NCBI RefSeq assembly: GCF_030272615.1
Contig: NC_081405.1
Coordinates: 574,723,752 to 574,787,751, forward strand
From: Cryptomeria japonica
Taxonomy: Eukaryota; Streptophyta; Pinopsida; Cupressales; Cupressaceae
Length of the DNA: 64,000 bases
Reading direction: 5' to 3'
In this document: piece by piece, positions 1-12,325 of the stretch
Position numbering within the stretch: position 1 is the stretch's first letter
Layout: every line of letters begins with the position of its first letter
Made by a program: the position numbers and the translations under genes
Notes under the pieces: model-generated
Database searches by the model: none
What the model was told of the DNA's origin: nothing
Seen by the model: only the letters and a program-made list of their open reading frames with translations

Positions 1-851
1 AGCACTCAGCTCATCATGGTTTAATTATACCATCAATGTTCGCACTCACTTCCCACATTTTACAAAGCTCAATGATGACAAAATGCAATAACCCAGTGAC
101 TAGTCCAGTCGTAGCTTTGCATTTAGCTTGTATTTCATTCTTGCATGGGATCCCACATGCTCATTTTATCCAAGGTTAAATCTATCACAAGAATCTTCAA
201 GGTATCATCATAAGTGTATACGCAATTAGACTGGTGACTCATCTCTCTCCAAATATTGTCGACCTAGTGAAATCTTATATTCCCCCCTCAACCGAACCAA
301 CTTCAGCATATCCAAATCTTCTAGCAACTCGATATTAACAAAGTGTCAGTTCTTTATCCAACCAACCTTATCAATTCTCTTAATCGATTTCATCTAATCT
401 ATTCTATCATATCTTATACAGGATGTATCTTTCCTGGAACTAGACGTTCTGATCATGTCTTATACAGGATATATCATTCCTGAAACCAAACGCTTTGATC
501 ATCTTTTTCTTATACAGGAGGTGTCATTCCTAAACCATACTAAATCTCAATCTTATCAATCTAATCAATCAAGCTTTATCAATAATCGAGAACCACATCA
601 CCGTGATTGTAAAACTCACACTTTCATCAACCAAGGTTGCAAAAATCAATCATTTCTAATCGGGATATCAATTTCGCAAAGATCCAAAAATCCAAAGGTC
701 AATTATTTTAATTGATCTCTTGAGGGGGCATCATCGTATCATAATTTATCAATAAATAGATGGGGCATCCTATCAAACCAATTTCATCATCAAAATGAGA
801 TTATTCTTTGAATCAACACGTCATCACACCTCGCTTCAAAGAGGGGAAAAA
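1..851 (+). mobile_element. 3' internal end of a Ty3/gypsy (Tat-like) LTR element, truncated by window edge
   Basis: Non-coding sequence that leads into an LTR. It has a G-rich tract near 723 (gagggggcatc) and a polypurine tract at 838-851 (aaagaggggaaaaa) directly before TGTATACACC at 852, the order expected for the 3' end of an LTR retrotransposon. A 86-codon open frame at 455-715 resembles no known protein and contains repeats of a 'tatacaggatgtatc' type motif, so I do not call it a gene. The rest of the element lies left of the window. Confidence 0.6.
838..851 (+). promoter_or_regulatory. Polypurine tract (plus-strand primer site)
   Basis: A 14-nt all-purine run, aaagaggggaaaaa, directly abuts the TG that opens the LTR at 852. 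In LTR retrotransposons this is the primer for plus-strand DNA synthesis, so 852 should be the start of a 3' LTR. Confidence 0.6.
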
Positions 852-2010
852 TGTATACACCTAAAAATGGTCTAAAGATAATTAATTAAATAAGCAATCA
901 TTTAATTAACCCCCCTTCCTAATTTAATTTAATTCATTAGGAAATTTGATTAAATTCTCCCTTTCATCTACTTATTAATAAATATAAGGATTTATTCATT
1001 AATTTCATTCCATGGTCCCCTTTGATTAATTAATTCAAATTAATTAAACTTCCCCCCATTTCGATCAATTCTTCTAATCCCCTAATTAATTAAAACAAAA
1101 CAATTTATGAGTTGTTGAAAATTAATTAGTCTTTTCCTATTATTTGAATTTTTAAAATTCAAATTACCCACATGCCTCCTAACTTCTAACCACCTAACCT
1201 AACCATCCCTCTAACCTAACCCATTCCACCTAACCTTGGGTTCTACTAACCCTGTCCTATCTTGCACATTCTAACCTCCTTATCCTAACATCCTATGGTG
1301 TGGATATTCTTCCCTTGAGACACATGGCACTTTGGCCTCGTGTTTCCTCTCTTGGACACCTGCCCTTTTATGAGCAAGGATCCTTTACACTTGTCACCAT
1401 AGAGATGACAAGTGTCCCTTCCTCTAACCTCTTCTCAAACCTCCTCCAATTTCACCCTTGATATCTTCAAACTGAATCTTGACCGTTGATTCTTGGCACC
1501 TCACCCTTGGCCTTGGAAATCCTATAAATATCCCCTATTTTGGAGCACAAAGGATCCCATCTCATTATCAATTTAGGCATTGTTACTATAGACATATTAT
1601 TTGAGCATTGTTGTTATAGGCGATTGCATTAGCTTAATTTGATCATTTTCTAGCATAATTGTTCAAGCATGTAGCTTAATCAATCTCTTTTCTAGCCTAA
1701 CTGCATCATCATCATAGCTTAATCATGCATATCATTAGCATAATTAGTCTCTTGGATCAATCTAGCATAATCAATCTCATCTTTGCATATCATTATCATT
1801 TCAAATCCTCCATCTAGGTGTAGTCAAGTCACTGGGATTTCTTCTAGATCTGAGGGAAAATCCATACTTGCATTTCTTAGGAGGTGATAGGTCTCATTTT
1901 CATGGTTCATATTTATTTGGTTTTAATTTTCTAACCATTCTTGTAATGATCTATTGAGTATTTGTTTTGCAACTGCAGGTATCACACTTCATAGGCACGA
2001 CACTTACATT
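852..2010 (+). repeat. LTR copy 1 of the TGTATACACC family
   Basis: Starts TGTATACACC and aligns by eye, with many substitutions but little rearrangement, to the LTR starting at 53559. Shared landmarks are the 'aaaatggtctraagataatta' opening, the CCTAACCT-rich block near 1190-1270, 'gagacacatggcactttg', 'gagatgacaagtgt' and the TATA box region. The similarity is clear to about 1560 and fades after that, so the right end is uncertain; a 'gcaggtatcac' near 1976 resembles 'gcaggaaatctc' at 54658 near the end of the other copy. The left side is a polypurine tract, so this is best read as a 3' LTR. Confidence 0.7.
1523..1530 (+). promoter_or_regulatory. LTR TATA box
   Basis: TATAAATA preceded by CC and followed by CCCC, conserved at the same place in the second LTR copy (54224-54231). 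It is probably the RNA polymerase II core promoter of the LTR, which would place the transcript start (R region) some 25-35 nt downstream. Confidence 0.6.
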
Positions 2011-2170
2011 TTGCATTACTCAATTTTGTAAGCTTTGTGCCTATAATTCAAAATTCAAAATTCAAATTTTCCCTCTAGTGCATGATTTTTACCATTATTA
2101 GTCCTACCTATACCATCCCCATTAGATGAAGCATTAGAACTAAGGCCTCCCAAGATTAATTACCAAGGAG

Positions 2171-5100
2171 ATGGAACATAATTTGGGTGACTTCTTTAAT
2201 GAGGATCATGTTAATTCTTCTCTTCCTAATCATGTGCCTATTTATCCCTTTGATGAATCCCATGATGAAGAAGAAGCTTTGACTAGAGTCTATATAGATT
2301 AAATTTCAAAATTGGATAATTAATTTGATAACATTCAACAATTGATGTCTCAGGAGTATCCTAATAGTGAAGCTCTTTAATTAATTTAAGACCTTAAACA
2401 CACGATTCAAAGTGATAAGAATGGGATTGATATATTGCGTGGAATTGCACATATTGTTTATTCTCATGTCATGCCTATAAAAGTTTATGTTGAAACCCTA
2501 CGTTATTCACAACCTTCAACACAAGTCAATCCTTCTAGTCCTTTGACTACTCCTATGAATAGTATTCCCACTTTCACCTCCAACATCATGTCTACTTCAA
2601 CTCAAAATCTCATTCCTAGAATGATTAGTCATGGGGGCATTCTCTCTTCTTCATTCAATCCTCCATCTTTACCTATGTCTTCTATAAGCATTCTGATCAT
2701 CCCTCAACCAATCAATGTGACACAAGGGAGCAATTTCTTCAACAACTTTGTTCCTCCTTTAAGTGTCCCTTTTCCTACCCAATCATCTCCTATTCCTACT
2801 TATCATAATTTTCCACCACCTTATTCTCAATCCATGCCTTCTTTCAATAACATCACACCACCATCTCGATCAATTATGTCCAACATCAACTCTTCTACCG
2901 AAGCGACCATTAAAAATCTTGATCAAAATGTGTCTTCCTTACAACAATAGATTGCTTCTATGACTCAATCCAAGTTTAGTGTGCCCACCTTTGATGTTAC
3001 AAGCCCACTTTCTCTAGATATTGTTAAATTCATGCCACCCAAACATGTTGAGGTCCCTCAATCAGAATTGTATAATGGAAAACGTGATCCTCTTATGCAT
3101 GTTAAAAGATTTCAAACCTTGTGTACTGATTTTTCTTATGATCAAAGATTTCTTGAAAAAAAATTTACAAGAACACTAAGAGATAAGGCTTTACAATGGT
3201 ATTTCTCTTTTCATTCTTATTCTATCACTTATTTTCAACAACTATAAAATTCTTTCATCCAACAATTTCAAAATAACATTGGTCCTAAAATCACTTTGAC
3301 TGATTTAATACATTATAAACAAGGTGTTAAAGAAAAAGTGATTGATTTCATTGGTATATGTAATTATTTGTGTGCTCAAATTTCTTTTCTTGTACCTGAT
3401 AATGATATTCAAATAATTTTCATTTCTAATTTATAAAAATATATTAGGCAAAATCTTCTTTTGTCTGAGTTTACTTCCTTCCTGTAGTTGTGTGCAACAC
3501 TCCACAATTATCAACTAGCTATGAATCAAATGGAGAAATCCACTCCTATGGTTTCAAGTGATAATGGGGAGAGTTTTCAACAACCGTTTGCAAAGTTCAA
3601 ACTAACAAAAATCTTCATCAAGTTCAATGATACAATAAACAACAACAATATGAATGCTACAATAGGTGTGCCTCCTATTTCTAAATTTTTTAGAAGAGAA
3701 AGACAATTTACTCCTTTGAATGAAACTTTACATGGTATTATGTCTCAATTGTTGCAAATAAATGTTATAAAAATTCGTCCTATCAAACTAGTTGATCCTT
3801 CTAAACTTCCATCCCCTTATTTTGATAACAATTCCTTTTGTCAATTTCTTCGTCAGCCTGGTCATGATACTATGAAATGTTTTGCATTGAAAAGTAAGAT
3901 TCAAGATTTGATTGATAATAATATTATATCTGGGGCAGGTGTGAATGATAAGGGAAATAAATCAGTAACTCCTCCTAATAAATTTTTTAAGATTTTCACT
4001 AATCTCTTTCCTTCTCACACCTATAACGTGATTGAGTTTGTGCATACTTATTTCTCTCCTAGGGAATTCACTTCTATGGCTTTGAAATTAGTGAATATGG
4101 TACAATACCAAGATAAACCTAAAGATACTTGTATTATATCTGACCATAGTGAGACCATTAAAGCACTCAATGGCCCTTTATACATAGTTGTGAAGGTTAA
4201 GGATATACCTTGCCGTGGTACTCTTGTTGATCCCTCTTGCATGGTTAATGTCATAACTGAAGAGTATCTTTTTAATTTGAGACTACATAAGCCCATCTAT
4301 GATGATTCTAATCTAGTTGTGATGTTGTTTGATGGATTCTCTTGTCCTACCATTGGTTCTATCACACTTTCTATTGAAGTTCAAACTAAATCTATGGATG
4401 TTGACTTTGTTATCATTCCCTCTTTCAAGATATTTTGTGTGAAGTTGGGCTATCCTTGGCTATCTTCCATGAAGGCTATTGCTTCTCCAATCCATAAGTA
4501 TTTTAAATTCCCTCACAATGGTAAAATAATAACTGTGAACCATAGCTTATTTTGACCATCTGAAAGAAGCCCTGGTGTTCCTATTGATTTCTTTTGGCCT
4601 AAGAAATTTCAATCTCTTCCATTAAGGAGAAATTCTTTTTTTAAATCTTATAAAAAATGGAAGAAAGATATGATATTATCCTTAAGTTAACCTAGATCCC
4701 CAACACTTGACATTCATGGCATTCTTGAAGAAGAAGTTCTTCCCCTAACGAATAGAACTAATCTTCTTCATAAGGAAAATCCTTGATCTGTTCCTATGGA
4801 TGTGTCTATGCCTTATCCTAAGAAACAAAATAATGTTCCTCCTAAGGTTAGACCAATACCTCCTCATCATGATGGACCTGGTCTCCTTCCTACACTTAAT
4901 ATTCCTGCTTTATATGGCGCAGTTCCACCTCCTTCCTCGTATAGAGAGAAGAGGCCTGCTTCTCCTCATGTTCAACCTAAAACACCTCAACCTAAACCTT
5001 CACTTATCAAAGATGAGAGTATTCATCCCTCAACGAATGTTCCTCCTCCTTCTCAGCCTTCCACTAAGACTATATGAAATAGTTGTGTGAGAGAACGCCG

Positions 5101-5571
5101 ACAAAGATGTCATGTTTGAGCTCATGAAGCTATCCCTCAAACTATTCAATCTCCTAAAACTCTAGCAGTTGACATGATTCCTTCTCTCATAAGCAAGCAA
5201 TTTAACCTAAATCTCCTAAACATAAGTTGCAAAAAACATGTGATGGTTTTACTTCTCTTCATGTGAGAGCTCCTCTTTCTATAAATCTCAATGAACAAAT
5301 AGGTGAAAATGTTATTCATGATGGAAATACAATGCCTAATGCTTCTGATAGTGATTATGAATATGTTGATGTTGAGAAGCATTTATCAGCTGAATTTTCG
5401 AAAGCCCTAATCCTAGCTCCTAGAGCCAAACAAAGTGACTTACCACATGAGCATAGTCCTTGTTTGGATCTTGTGATAGCTCCATCTATTGTCCTAAATG
5501 TAGCTCCTCTAGCATTTTATCACCTTCCCAAAATAGTGATCAGCAAGATCGGGAGGTGGATGTCATGCTAG
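2171..5571 (+). pseudogene. Decayed gag-protease ORF of a Tat/Athila-like Ty3 element
   Basis: One reading frame runs from an ATG at 2171 to 5077 with twelve in-frame stops (for example 2300, 2321, 2378, 2387, 2948, 3245, 3434, 3485, 4553) but no frameshift. A further piece, 5227-5571, lies in another frame. Gag features: a proline/serine-rich stretch (2500-2890), then a capsid-like block 2960-3480 with 'DKALQWYFSF'. A zinc-finger-like block near 3820-3920 (CQFLRQPGHDTMKC) is followed by 'KIQDLIDNNII', a hallmark next to the Tat-lineage gag finger. Near 4170-4500 is a retropepsin-like fold whose active site reads VDPSCMVNVI, where the family normally has D-x-G-S, so the catalytic glycine is changed. 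RT, RNase H and integrase are absent. The downstream non-coding part continues to 6054 and resumes after the chromovirus at 13887. Confidence 0.7.
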
Positions 5572-6054
5572 ATTAGCAACATTAGAACCACAGATCTTCT
5601 CTCCCTCTCCTTTCTTACTCTTTTGTGACCATTCTTCTAAGTGTATCCATGTTCTTCTATTGTTCCCTTAATATCCATTTGAGGATGATGCAAAGCATTG
5701 ATATCTTTTCTTGGTCTCTTTCATATTGACTCAAAAGACTCCTTTCTTCTCTTTCTTCCAAGGAGGTTTCCTTTCTTTGGTGAATGGTGATTATTATATG
5801 CACATACATATATGATATAAATGAGTTATAATATAGAATACTAACCCTGAGGAAAGAGAAACTAACTTGTGTTTTGTGTTTATTAACCTTGGGTTTATCC
5901 TTCGGTTGGGGACTAAATCCTTGCAATAACGTGCTCCTTTTCTTTTCTCTCTCGATGTATCCTACCTTAAAGCAATCACTCTCGATAAGTCCTACGTGAT
6001 CACTTTAATATGGGGCCATACACTCCACTCATATTTTCCTTGTTGATACTTAGA
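5572..6054 (+). other. Non-coding 3' part of the Tat-like element, left of the chromovirus
   Basis: No credible gene. Pyrimidine-rich stretches (5600-5770) are followed by mixed sequence. The stretch ends at the target duplication GTTAC (6055-6059) and its continuation is at 13887. Assignment to the same element as the gag-protease remnant rests only on adjacency. Confidence 0.4.
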
Positions 6055-6059
6055 GTTAC

Positions 6060-7636
6060 TGGTGTAGGAGCACCCTTCTAAGGGCTCCCACCATTTATTT
6101 TTGTTGTGATTTTGCTTCTTCATGAAGCCATGTAATGCAATAAGAGCCAAGAGCTCATTGGTTTTGTTTAGGTCCTAGGTTCACAAGTATAGGTTGAGTT
6201 TTCTCTTGGAGTTGAGGGTATGTGAGCCTATTCATGTTTTGGGGTCCTTTTGGCATGGTTGTGTCCATAGGATAGCCTAAAGAAGGCCTAAAAGCCAAGA
6301 AAGGCAACATTCCAAGAGTTGCTCAAAAGTTGCAAAACGTTGCATGACAACTTTTCAAAGTTGTCATGCAAATTTTCCACCAAATTGGTCATAAACTAGC
6401 TTGGAATTGGGAACCCTAAACTTGGCACACAAACCTAGGCAAAGATATTATAAATTATTGCAAACCCTAAAATGATGGGTTGGATGTCAGATTGTACAGC
6501 CAAAGGAAAAAGACCTTGATTGTGACTGTGTTTTTGTTGCCAGTCGACACAAATGGAGCATTAAAAGATTTAAAATGGATTGTTCTACAAACTAAACTAT
6601 GTTGATAATCTTGTATAGTGTCTATAATTTCATTTTAAGAAATTAGATTAGGTTTATTGTGCAGGTTTTGTGTGCTTTGTAAATATTTTGTGAATTACTC
6701 CTTCACTATCTAGTTTTGGATTGTTTTGTGGAAATGGGATGAAAACTCATATCCCCATTGTGGAAAAACCATGAAACCATGGGGTATAGGAGTATAGACC
6801 CTGTACAGTGTCTCAGAGGAAGTAGGGCGCTAGAAAATGTAGGCAACCCCTTCAAAGACCCACTCCTAGGCGAGACTGGTCTCTGCCCGGCTAGGAAGGG
6901 TCAAGGTTGCAGAGGTCCGTGACAGCAAGGAAGGACAAGGGAGGAGGCACCCTTTTGAGGAGTTGAAGAGGGGTGTGTGTAGAATCATTGGTTAGAAGGA
7001 GGATCTTCCACCAATCTAGACAAGGTGGTGAAGAGAGAAAACCATCTCTGTGTCCTAGGCAGGCCTAAAAACCCTTAAAAAACCCTCAAAAACCCTTAAA
7101 TTCACCTAGGGTAGTGTACAGACACTTGGGGGCCCAAAAATAGGAAAATCCTTGAGCCTTTGGCAAATGAATAGCAGTCCCTTTGGGGAGTTTTACAAGT
7201 TTTAGCATTGTTTGCAAGAGGAAGCCCTAAATGTCCAGAATGGAGGCCTAATAGGGGCACATTCCTTGTAGCCCTATTTTGAGGAAAGAAGCAAAATAGT
7301 TAGATCGGTAACAAGTAGGAAGGTCAAAACCTCTTGGGGGCACATGAGTGCTTGTAGAAACATGTCAATGACCTATCCTATCCTTGCTAGGACCTGAGAA
7401 GGTATAGGAAAAGTTAAACCCTTGTTAGTCTATTTAAGGGTTTTTGGAGCTAGTGAGTAGGTGAGAGCTTAGGAGAAGAATCACATGCTGTTGGTGGGTG
7501 GATTGGGCAAGGTCAGGGTATCCCACAAGCAAGGGAAGTCCTAGAGACCCTAGGGTGTGGTTGGAACACCTGGTGATCCAAGGAAAGGATCAAAGAGCAT
7601 AGACTAGGATAGTCTATCCCAAACCCATTCCCATCA
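6060..7636 (+). repeat. 5' LTR of the chromovirus (1577 bp)
   Basis: TGGTG...CCATCA, direct repeat of 12326-13881. It contains a perfect 14-bp inverted repeat (6341-6354 and 6357-6370, spacer TC) that the 3' LTR has lost. I see no intact protein in it. Confidence 0.95.
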
Positions 7637-7639
7637 GAT

Positions 7640-7651
7640 TGGTATCAAAGC
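7640..7651 (+). promoter_or_regulatory. Primer-binding site, initiator tRNA-Met type
   Basis: TGGTATCAAAGC, three bases after the 5' LTR end. It differs at one base from TGGTATCAGAGC, the usual complement of the plant initiator tRNA-Met 3' end, which primes minus-strand synthesis in many plant LTR elements. Confidence 0.85.
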
Positions 7652-7676
7652 AAGTTAAAGATTTGGTGGACCATGC

Positions 7677-8760
7677 ATGTCTCTATATTCTTGTGAATCA
7701 ATAGGGGAGAACATAATGGTCACTAATGCAGAGCTAGATAGGGAGGTAGAAGAACAAAAGGAGAAAAATAGACTCCTTGAAGATGCTATGAGTGAGATAA
7801 GAAACAAGCTGCAAGAAGTGGTTGATCAGAGAGCACAAGAACTCTGGGGTGCAGACACCAGTGACAGAGGCAAGAAAGCTATTGATATAGATGACATCAT
7901 ACTTGAACTAGACCCCTTAATCAATGAAGAACCCTTTGTAAAGGCCATCAAAGCTTTGAATACAAAAGCTTTTGAAGGATTGCCACATTTCAGTGGAAGG
8001 ATGGATATTGACACCATCATGGAATGGATTGAGGGTATGGAGAACTATTTTGAGTGTGAAGGTGTGACAGAAGCCCAAAAGGTTAAGGTTGCTAAATCAA
8101 GACTAAGGGGAGCAACCTTGACATGGTGGAAGCACTTGCAAGAGGAGAGAATTAGCATGGGGAAGCTACCTATTGCAAATGGGAAGGCCATGGTGAGTAA
8201 GATCAAGGAGAACTACTTGCTAGAGGATTATGAAGTCCAACTTCATAAGAAGAGATAGGGATTGAAGAAAAAAGATCTTGATGTGGCCTCTTACATAGAG
8301 GAAGATTTGTCTTAGATCCAAAGTCCAAGAAGAGGAATCTATTAAGGTGGCTAGGTATCTAAGTGGCCTAAAGTGGAACATCCAAGGGGAGATAAGCCTA
8401 TGGACTCCTACCACTATCCAAAAATGTCATCAGCTTGTTGCTAAGGTGGAAGAGAGGAACAAAAGGAAGGGAGACTCCAACAATAGGGGTAGAGGCAGAG
8501 GTAGAGATCAAATGAGTCACCGAGGTGGTTACCAAAGCAAGGTAAGTGAGCAAAGGAATCAAGGAGAGTCCAAGTTGACTAAGCATAATAGTGAAACCAC
8601 TCTCAGAGGAGGCCATTCTCAAGGAAGAGGTGCACAAGGGGGTTGAAATAGGGGTAGAGGTACTGGCAGGGGTAATTCCTACTTTGCAACCATGAAATGC
8701 TACAATTGTGGTCAATTGGGACACCCGGCCTATAGATGCCTTGACAAGCCTTCCTCATCA
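7677..8760 (+). pseudogene. Chromovirus gag (capsid and zinc knuckle), frameshifted
   Basis: Frame 7677-8258 starts shortly after the primer-binding site; a second ATG at 7716 (MVTNAELDREVEEQ) is an equally good start. It has an N-terminal charged coiled-coil-like stretch, then the Retrotrans_gag region with 'FSGRMDIDTIMEWIEGMENYF' style sequence and 'LRGATLTWWKHL' near 8100-8140. A TAG at 8256 and a small deletion near 8300-8312 change the frame. The C-terminal part resumes in the pol frame at 8347 (ARYLSGLKWNIQGEISLWTP), followed by a basic RGRGRG linker. A CCHC zinc knuckle lies at 8698-8739 (CYNCGQLGHPAYRC), the nucleic-acid-binding motif for RNA packaging. A TGA at 8644 interrupts the linker. 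Gag and pol share this second frame, so the ancestor probably had one gag-pol ORF. Confidence 0.88.
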
Positions 8761-11700
8761 AATAGTGGAAAGAGGGTTGCTTATACCCATGAAGACACAT
8801 CACTTAGAAAAACACCTGAGGTGGACCATATTGAATCAGAAATTGGAGAAAATCTAATGTTCAATAGGGTCTTGATAAGACAGTCGGTTAAGGATGAACC
8901 TAAGCATAGGAGAGCATTGTTTAGGGGGAGATGCAAAATCCTTGGTAAGGTTTGCAAGGTGATAGTTGATTCAGGGTCAACTGATAACATAATATTAGAT
9001 GAGGCAGCCAAGAAGCTGAAACTCACAAAGATACCCCACACTAGTCCTTACAAGGTGACATGGTTGAATCAAGAGCAGAGTGTGCTTGTCAATGAACAAA
9101 CTTGGGTGGAGTTTTCTATTGGAGGGTACAAGGACAAGATCCTTTGTGATGTGCTACCCATGGATGCTTGTCATCTGCTGCTAGGTAGACCCTGGCAATT
9201 TGATAAGAAGGTGATCTATGATGGAGAGGAGAACTCCAGTTCCTTCAAGAAGGATAGCAGAACCTTTAAGATTCAGTCTTTGACAGAGAATGATGAGGGA
9301 ACCTCAAGAACACCTAGTGTCTTACTTAACACTGGTAAAGAGTTCTTACACCTACTGCATGAAGAGGAGATAGTGGGATGTTCCATCTTTGTGAAGCCAA
9401 AGGAGGAGGAAGGTAAGTCGCAGACAGAACTACCTAAGGAGGTAAAGCAAATATTGCAAGAATATAAGGACATAGTGAGTGTTGGAGCACCTGCAACACT
9501 TCCACCAAGAAGGTATATTAGCCATCAAATAGACTTTGTACCCGGTGCATACCTGCCCAATAAATCAGCATATAAGCTCACAGCTGATCAAAACAAGGAG
9601 GTGGGAAGGCAAGTGCAGGAGTTGTTGGATCAAGGACTGATCAAGAAGAGCATCATCCCATGTGTAGTCTTGGTAGTACTAGCAACAAAGAAGGGAGGCA
9701 AGTGGAGACTTTGCACTGATTCAAGGGCAATAAAGAGGATCACCATAACGTACAAAATTCCTATTCCTAGAATAGAGGATTTGATGGATTGTTTAGGGGG
9801 TGCCATGTATTTTACTAAGTTGGACCTTAAAAGTGGTTATCATCAAATTAGGATTAAGGAGGGTGATGAGTGGAAGACCACTTTTAAGACCATAGAAGGG
9901 TTGTATGAATGGCTTGTGATGCCATTTGGAATTACCAATGCCCCAAGTACCTTCATGAGGCTGATGAATGAGGTGTTGAAGGACTTCATAGGCAGATTTG
10001 TGGTGGTGTATTTAGATGACATACTCATCTACAACAGAAACAAAGAGGAGCACCTTGAACATTTGAGGTTAGTCCTAGAGAGGTTGCATGAAGAGAAGTT
10101 GGAAATCAACTTAGAGAAGTATGACTTCTTGAAGCAAGAGTTAGTATACTTTGGGTTTGTGGTGTCTATGAGAACCTTAAAGATGGATCCAAGCAAAGTG
10201 GAGGCAATCTTGAATTGGCCTGCCCCTAAAATAGGGACTGAAGTTAGGAGTTTCCATGGTTTAGCCCAATTCTATAGAAAGTTTGTGAGGAACTTCAGTG
10301 GTATATGTGCACCAGTACTTGACAGTATAAAAGGAGGCCTAAAAACTAAGTTCAAATGGACTAAACAAGCTGTTGAAGCATTCCAATTATTGAAGAAAGA
10401 AGTAGCCACAAAACCCATCCTACTCTTACCTACTTTTGACAAGCTATTCACATTGGAGTGTGATGCAAGTGGAATTGTAGTAGGGAGTGTATTGAGTCAA
10501 GAAGGAAGGCTTGTGGAATTTTTTAGTGAGAAGCTTAATGAGGCAAAGAAGAGGTATTCAACATATGATCTAGAGTTGTATGCACTAGTTCAGTCTCTCA
10601 AGAAGTGGAGGCATTACCTACTCCCAAAAGAATTTGGGGTGTTCACAGATAACCATGATTTGAGTTAAATTAAAACTCAAGAGAAGTTTAGCAATAGACA
10701 TTTGAAGAGGATGGAGTACCTCCAATCCTTTACCTTTACCATCATGCATAAAAAGGGATAGCTCAACAAGGTGGTAGATGCTTTAAGCTGGAAGTTATTG
10801 ACTGTCCAAGAATTATAATTGCAGAGCATAGGGATAGAAGGTTTCAGGGATCTCTATGAAGAAGATGAAGACTTCTCATTAGCCTAAAAGGTCTGCAAGG
10901 ACTTTGAGAATCATTTTCATGGTGAGTATGCAGATTACACTCTTCAAAATGGTCTCTTGTTCAAAGGCAATAAGTTTTGTGTGCCTAGAGGATTCATGAG
11001 AGAAATTCTCATACAAGAGAAACACAATGGAAGCCTAAGTGGACACTTTGGAATCAATAAAATTTTAGATCTAGTACAGAGATACTACCATTGGCCTAGG
11101 TTTCCAAGGGATGCGAGAAGGTATGTGGAGCAATGTGGTGTGTGCCAAAGGGAAAAAGGAGGATCAAGTAATGCAGGCCTCTATCAGCCATTACCGGTCC
11201 CAAATAGGCCTTTGGAGTGTGTGAGCATGGACTTTGTGGTAGGACTCCCCAGGACAAAGACAGGTATAGATAGCATCTATGTGGTGGTAGAAAGATTTTC
11301 TAAGATGAGCCATTTCATTCCATGTAGAACTACTCATGATGCTAGATACATTGCACATCTTTTTTTTAAGGAGATTGTAAGGATTCATGGACTCCCATTA
11401 AGTATTGTTTCAGATAGGGATAGCAAGTTCATGGGCCATTTTTGGCAAACCTTATGGAGAAGACTAGGAACTAATCTATCATTCATCTCAGCTTACTATC
11501 CACAAACTGATGGTCAAACTAAAGTCATTAATAGGGTGTTAGGCAACTTGCTAAGGTGTCTAATGAAGGAGTATGGGCAGACTTGGGATCTAGTTATTCC
11601 ACAAGTTGAGTATGCCTACAATGATAGTGTAAATAGGACCACTAGAGGGAGTCCTTTTGAGGTTGTCTATGGAAGACATCCTAAAGGGGTGTGTGAACTA

Positions 11701-12306
11701 AGAGAACTTGCTGAAATGGAGATAAAGAGTGGGGAAGTAGAGGACTTCACTCAAACCATAAAGGAAGTCCAAGAATAGGTCAAGAGAGCCATCCTAGAGT
11801 CTACTCAAAAACTGAAAGCTAAAGTGGATGAGAAAAGGAGAGAGGTTTAGTTCAAAGTGGGTGACTATGTGATAGTCCATTTAAGTAAAGATAGAATGCA
11901 AAGCGGCAAGCCTACTAAGTTGTAAATGAAGAGGGTGGGACCTTGTATAATTCTGTCCAAATATAGTGAGAATGCCTACAAGGTGGATCTTCCTTCAGGT
12001 TTACCTATATCACCAGTCTTCAATATTGCTGATCTAATATTGTACAAAGGTGAAACAATAGGGCAAACTAAGAATCAAGCCAAGGTGCTGCAGGACTTGG
12101 ATGTGAATGCCTTAACTCAAGTGAAGCAACCCATAGAAGAGTAGATCTTGGAGTCAAGGGTGAAGAAGTCTACAAGACACCAGGTCTACATGGAACACTT
12201 GGTGAAGTGGGCAGGTCAACCTATGTCTGAAGCTACTTGGGTTGAAGAGGGCGGGTTCAAGAAACTTGGTATTGATATGGCTCTCATCTCTCCCCTAGTT
12301 CCTTAG
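8761..12306 (+). pseudogene. Chromovirus pol: protease, RT, RNase H, integrase, chromodomain
   Basis: A single frame with stops at 10666, 10759, about 10816, about 10885, 11776, 11848, 11923 and 12142, and no clear frameshift. Aspartic protease active site DSGST is at 8968-8982. The RT has the 'LDLKSGYHQIRI' and 'MPFGITNAPSTFMRLMN' blocks and an intact YLDD at 10009-10020. The RNase H block starts around 10440 with 'ECDASG' and holds 'YSTYDLELYALV'. The integrase zinc-binding module is at 11020-11160 (H-H...CGVC). Its catalytic core has aspartates at 11230 and 11413, but the third acidic position reads AAA (Lys) at 11521 within TDGQTKVINR, where the family has Glu. A C-terminal chromodomain-like segment at 12163-12270 (HLVKWAGQPMSEATWVEE) places it among chromoviruses, whose chromodomain directs integration toward particular chromatin. 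The final stop is at 12304. Confidence 0.92.
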
Positions 12307-12310
12307 TTTT

Positions 12311-12325
12311 TGGAAAGGGGGAGTA
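12311..12325 (+). promoter_or_regulatory. Chromovirus polypurine tract
   Basis: tggaaagggggagta abuts the 3' LTR at 12326. The purine core aaaggggga is the usual plus-strand primer form in plant LTR elements. Confidence 0.85.

Noticed and set aside
455-715. 86-codon frame at the left edge
   Set aside because: No homology and located in the 3' non-coding end of an LTR element with internal short repeats.
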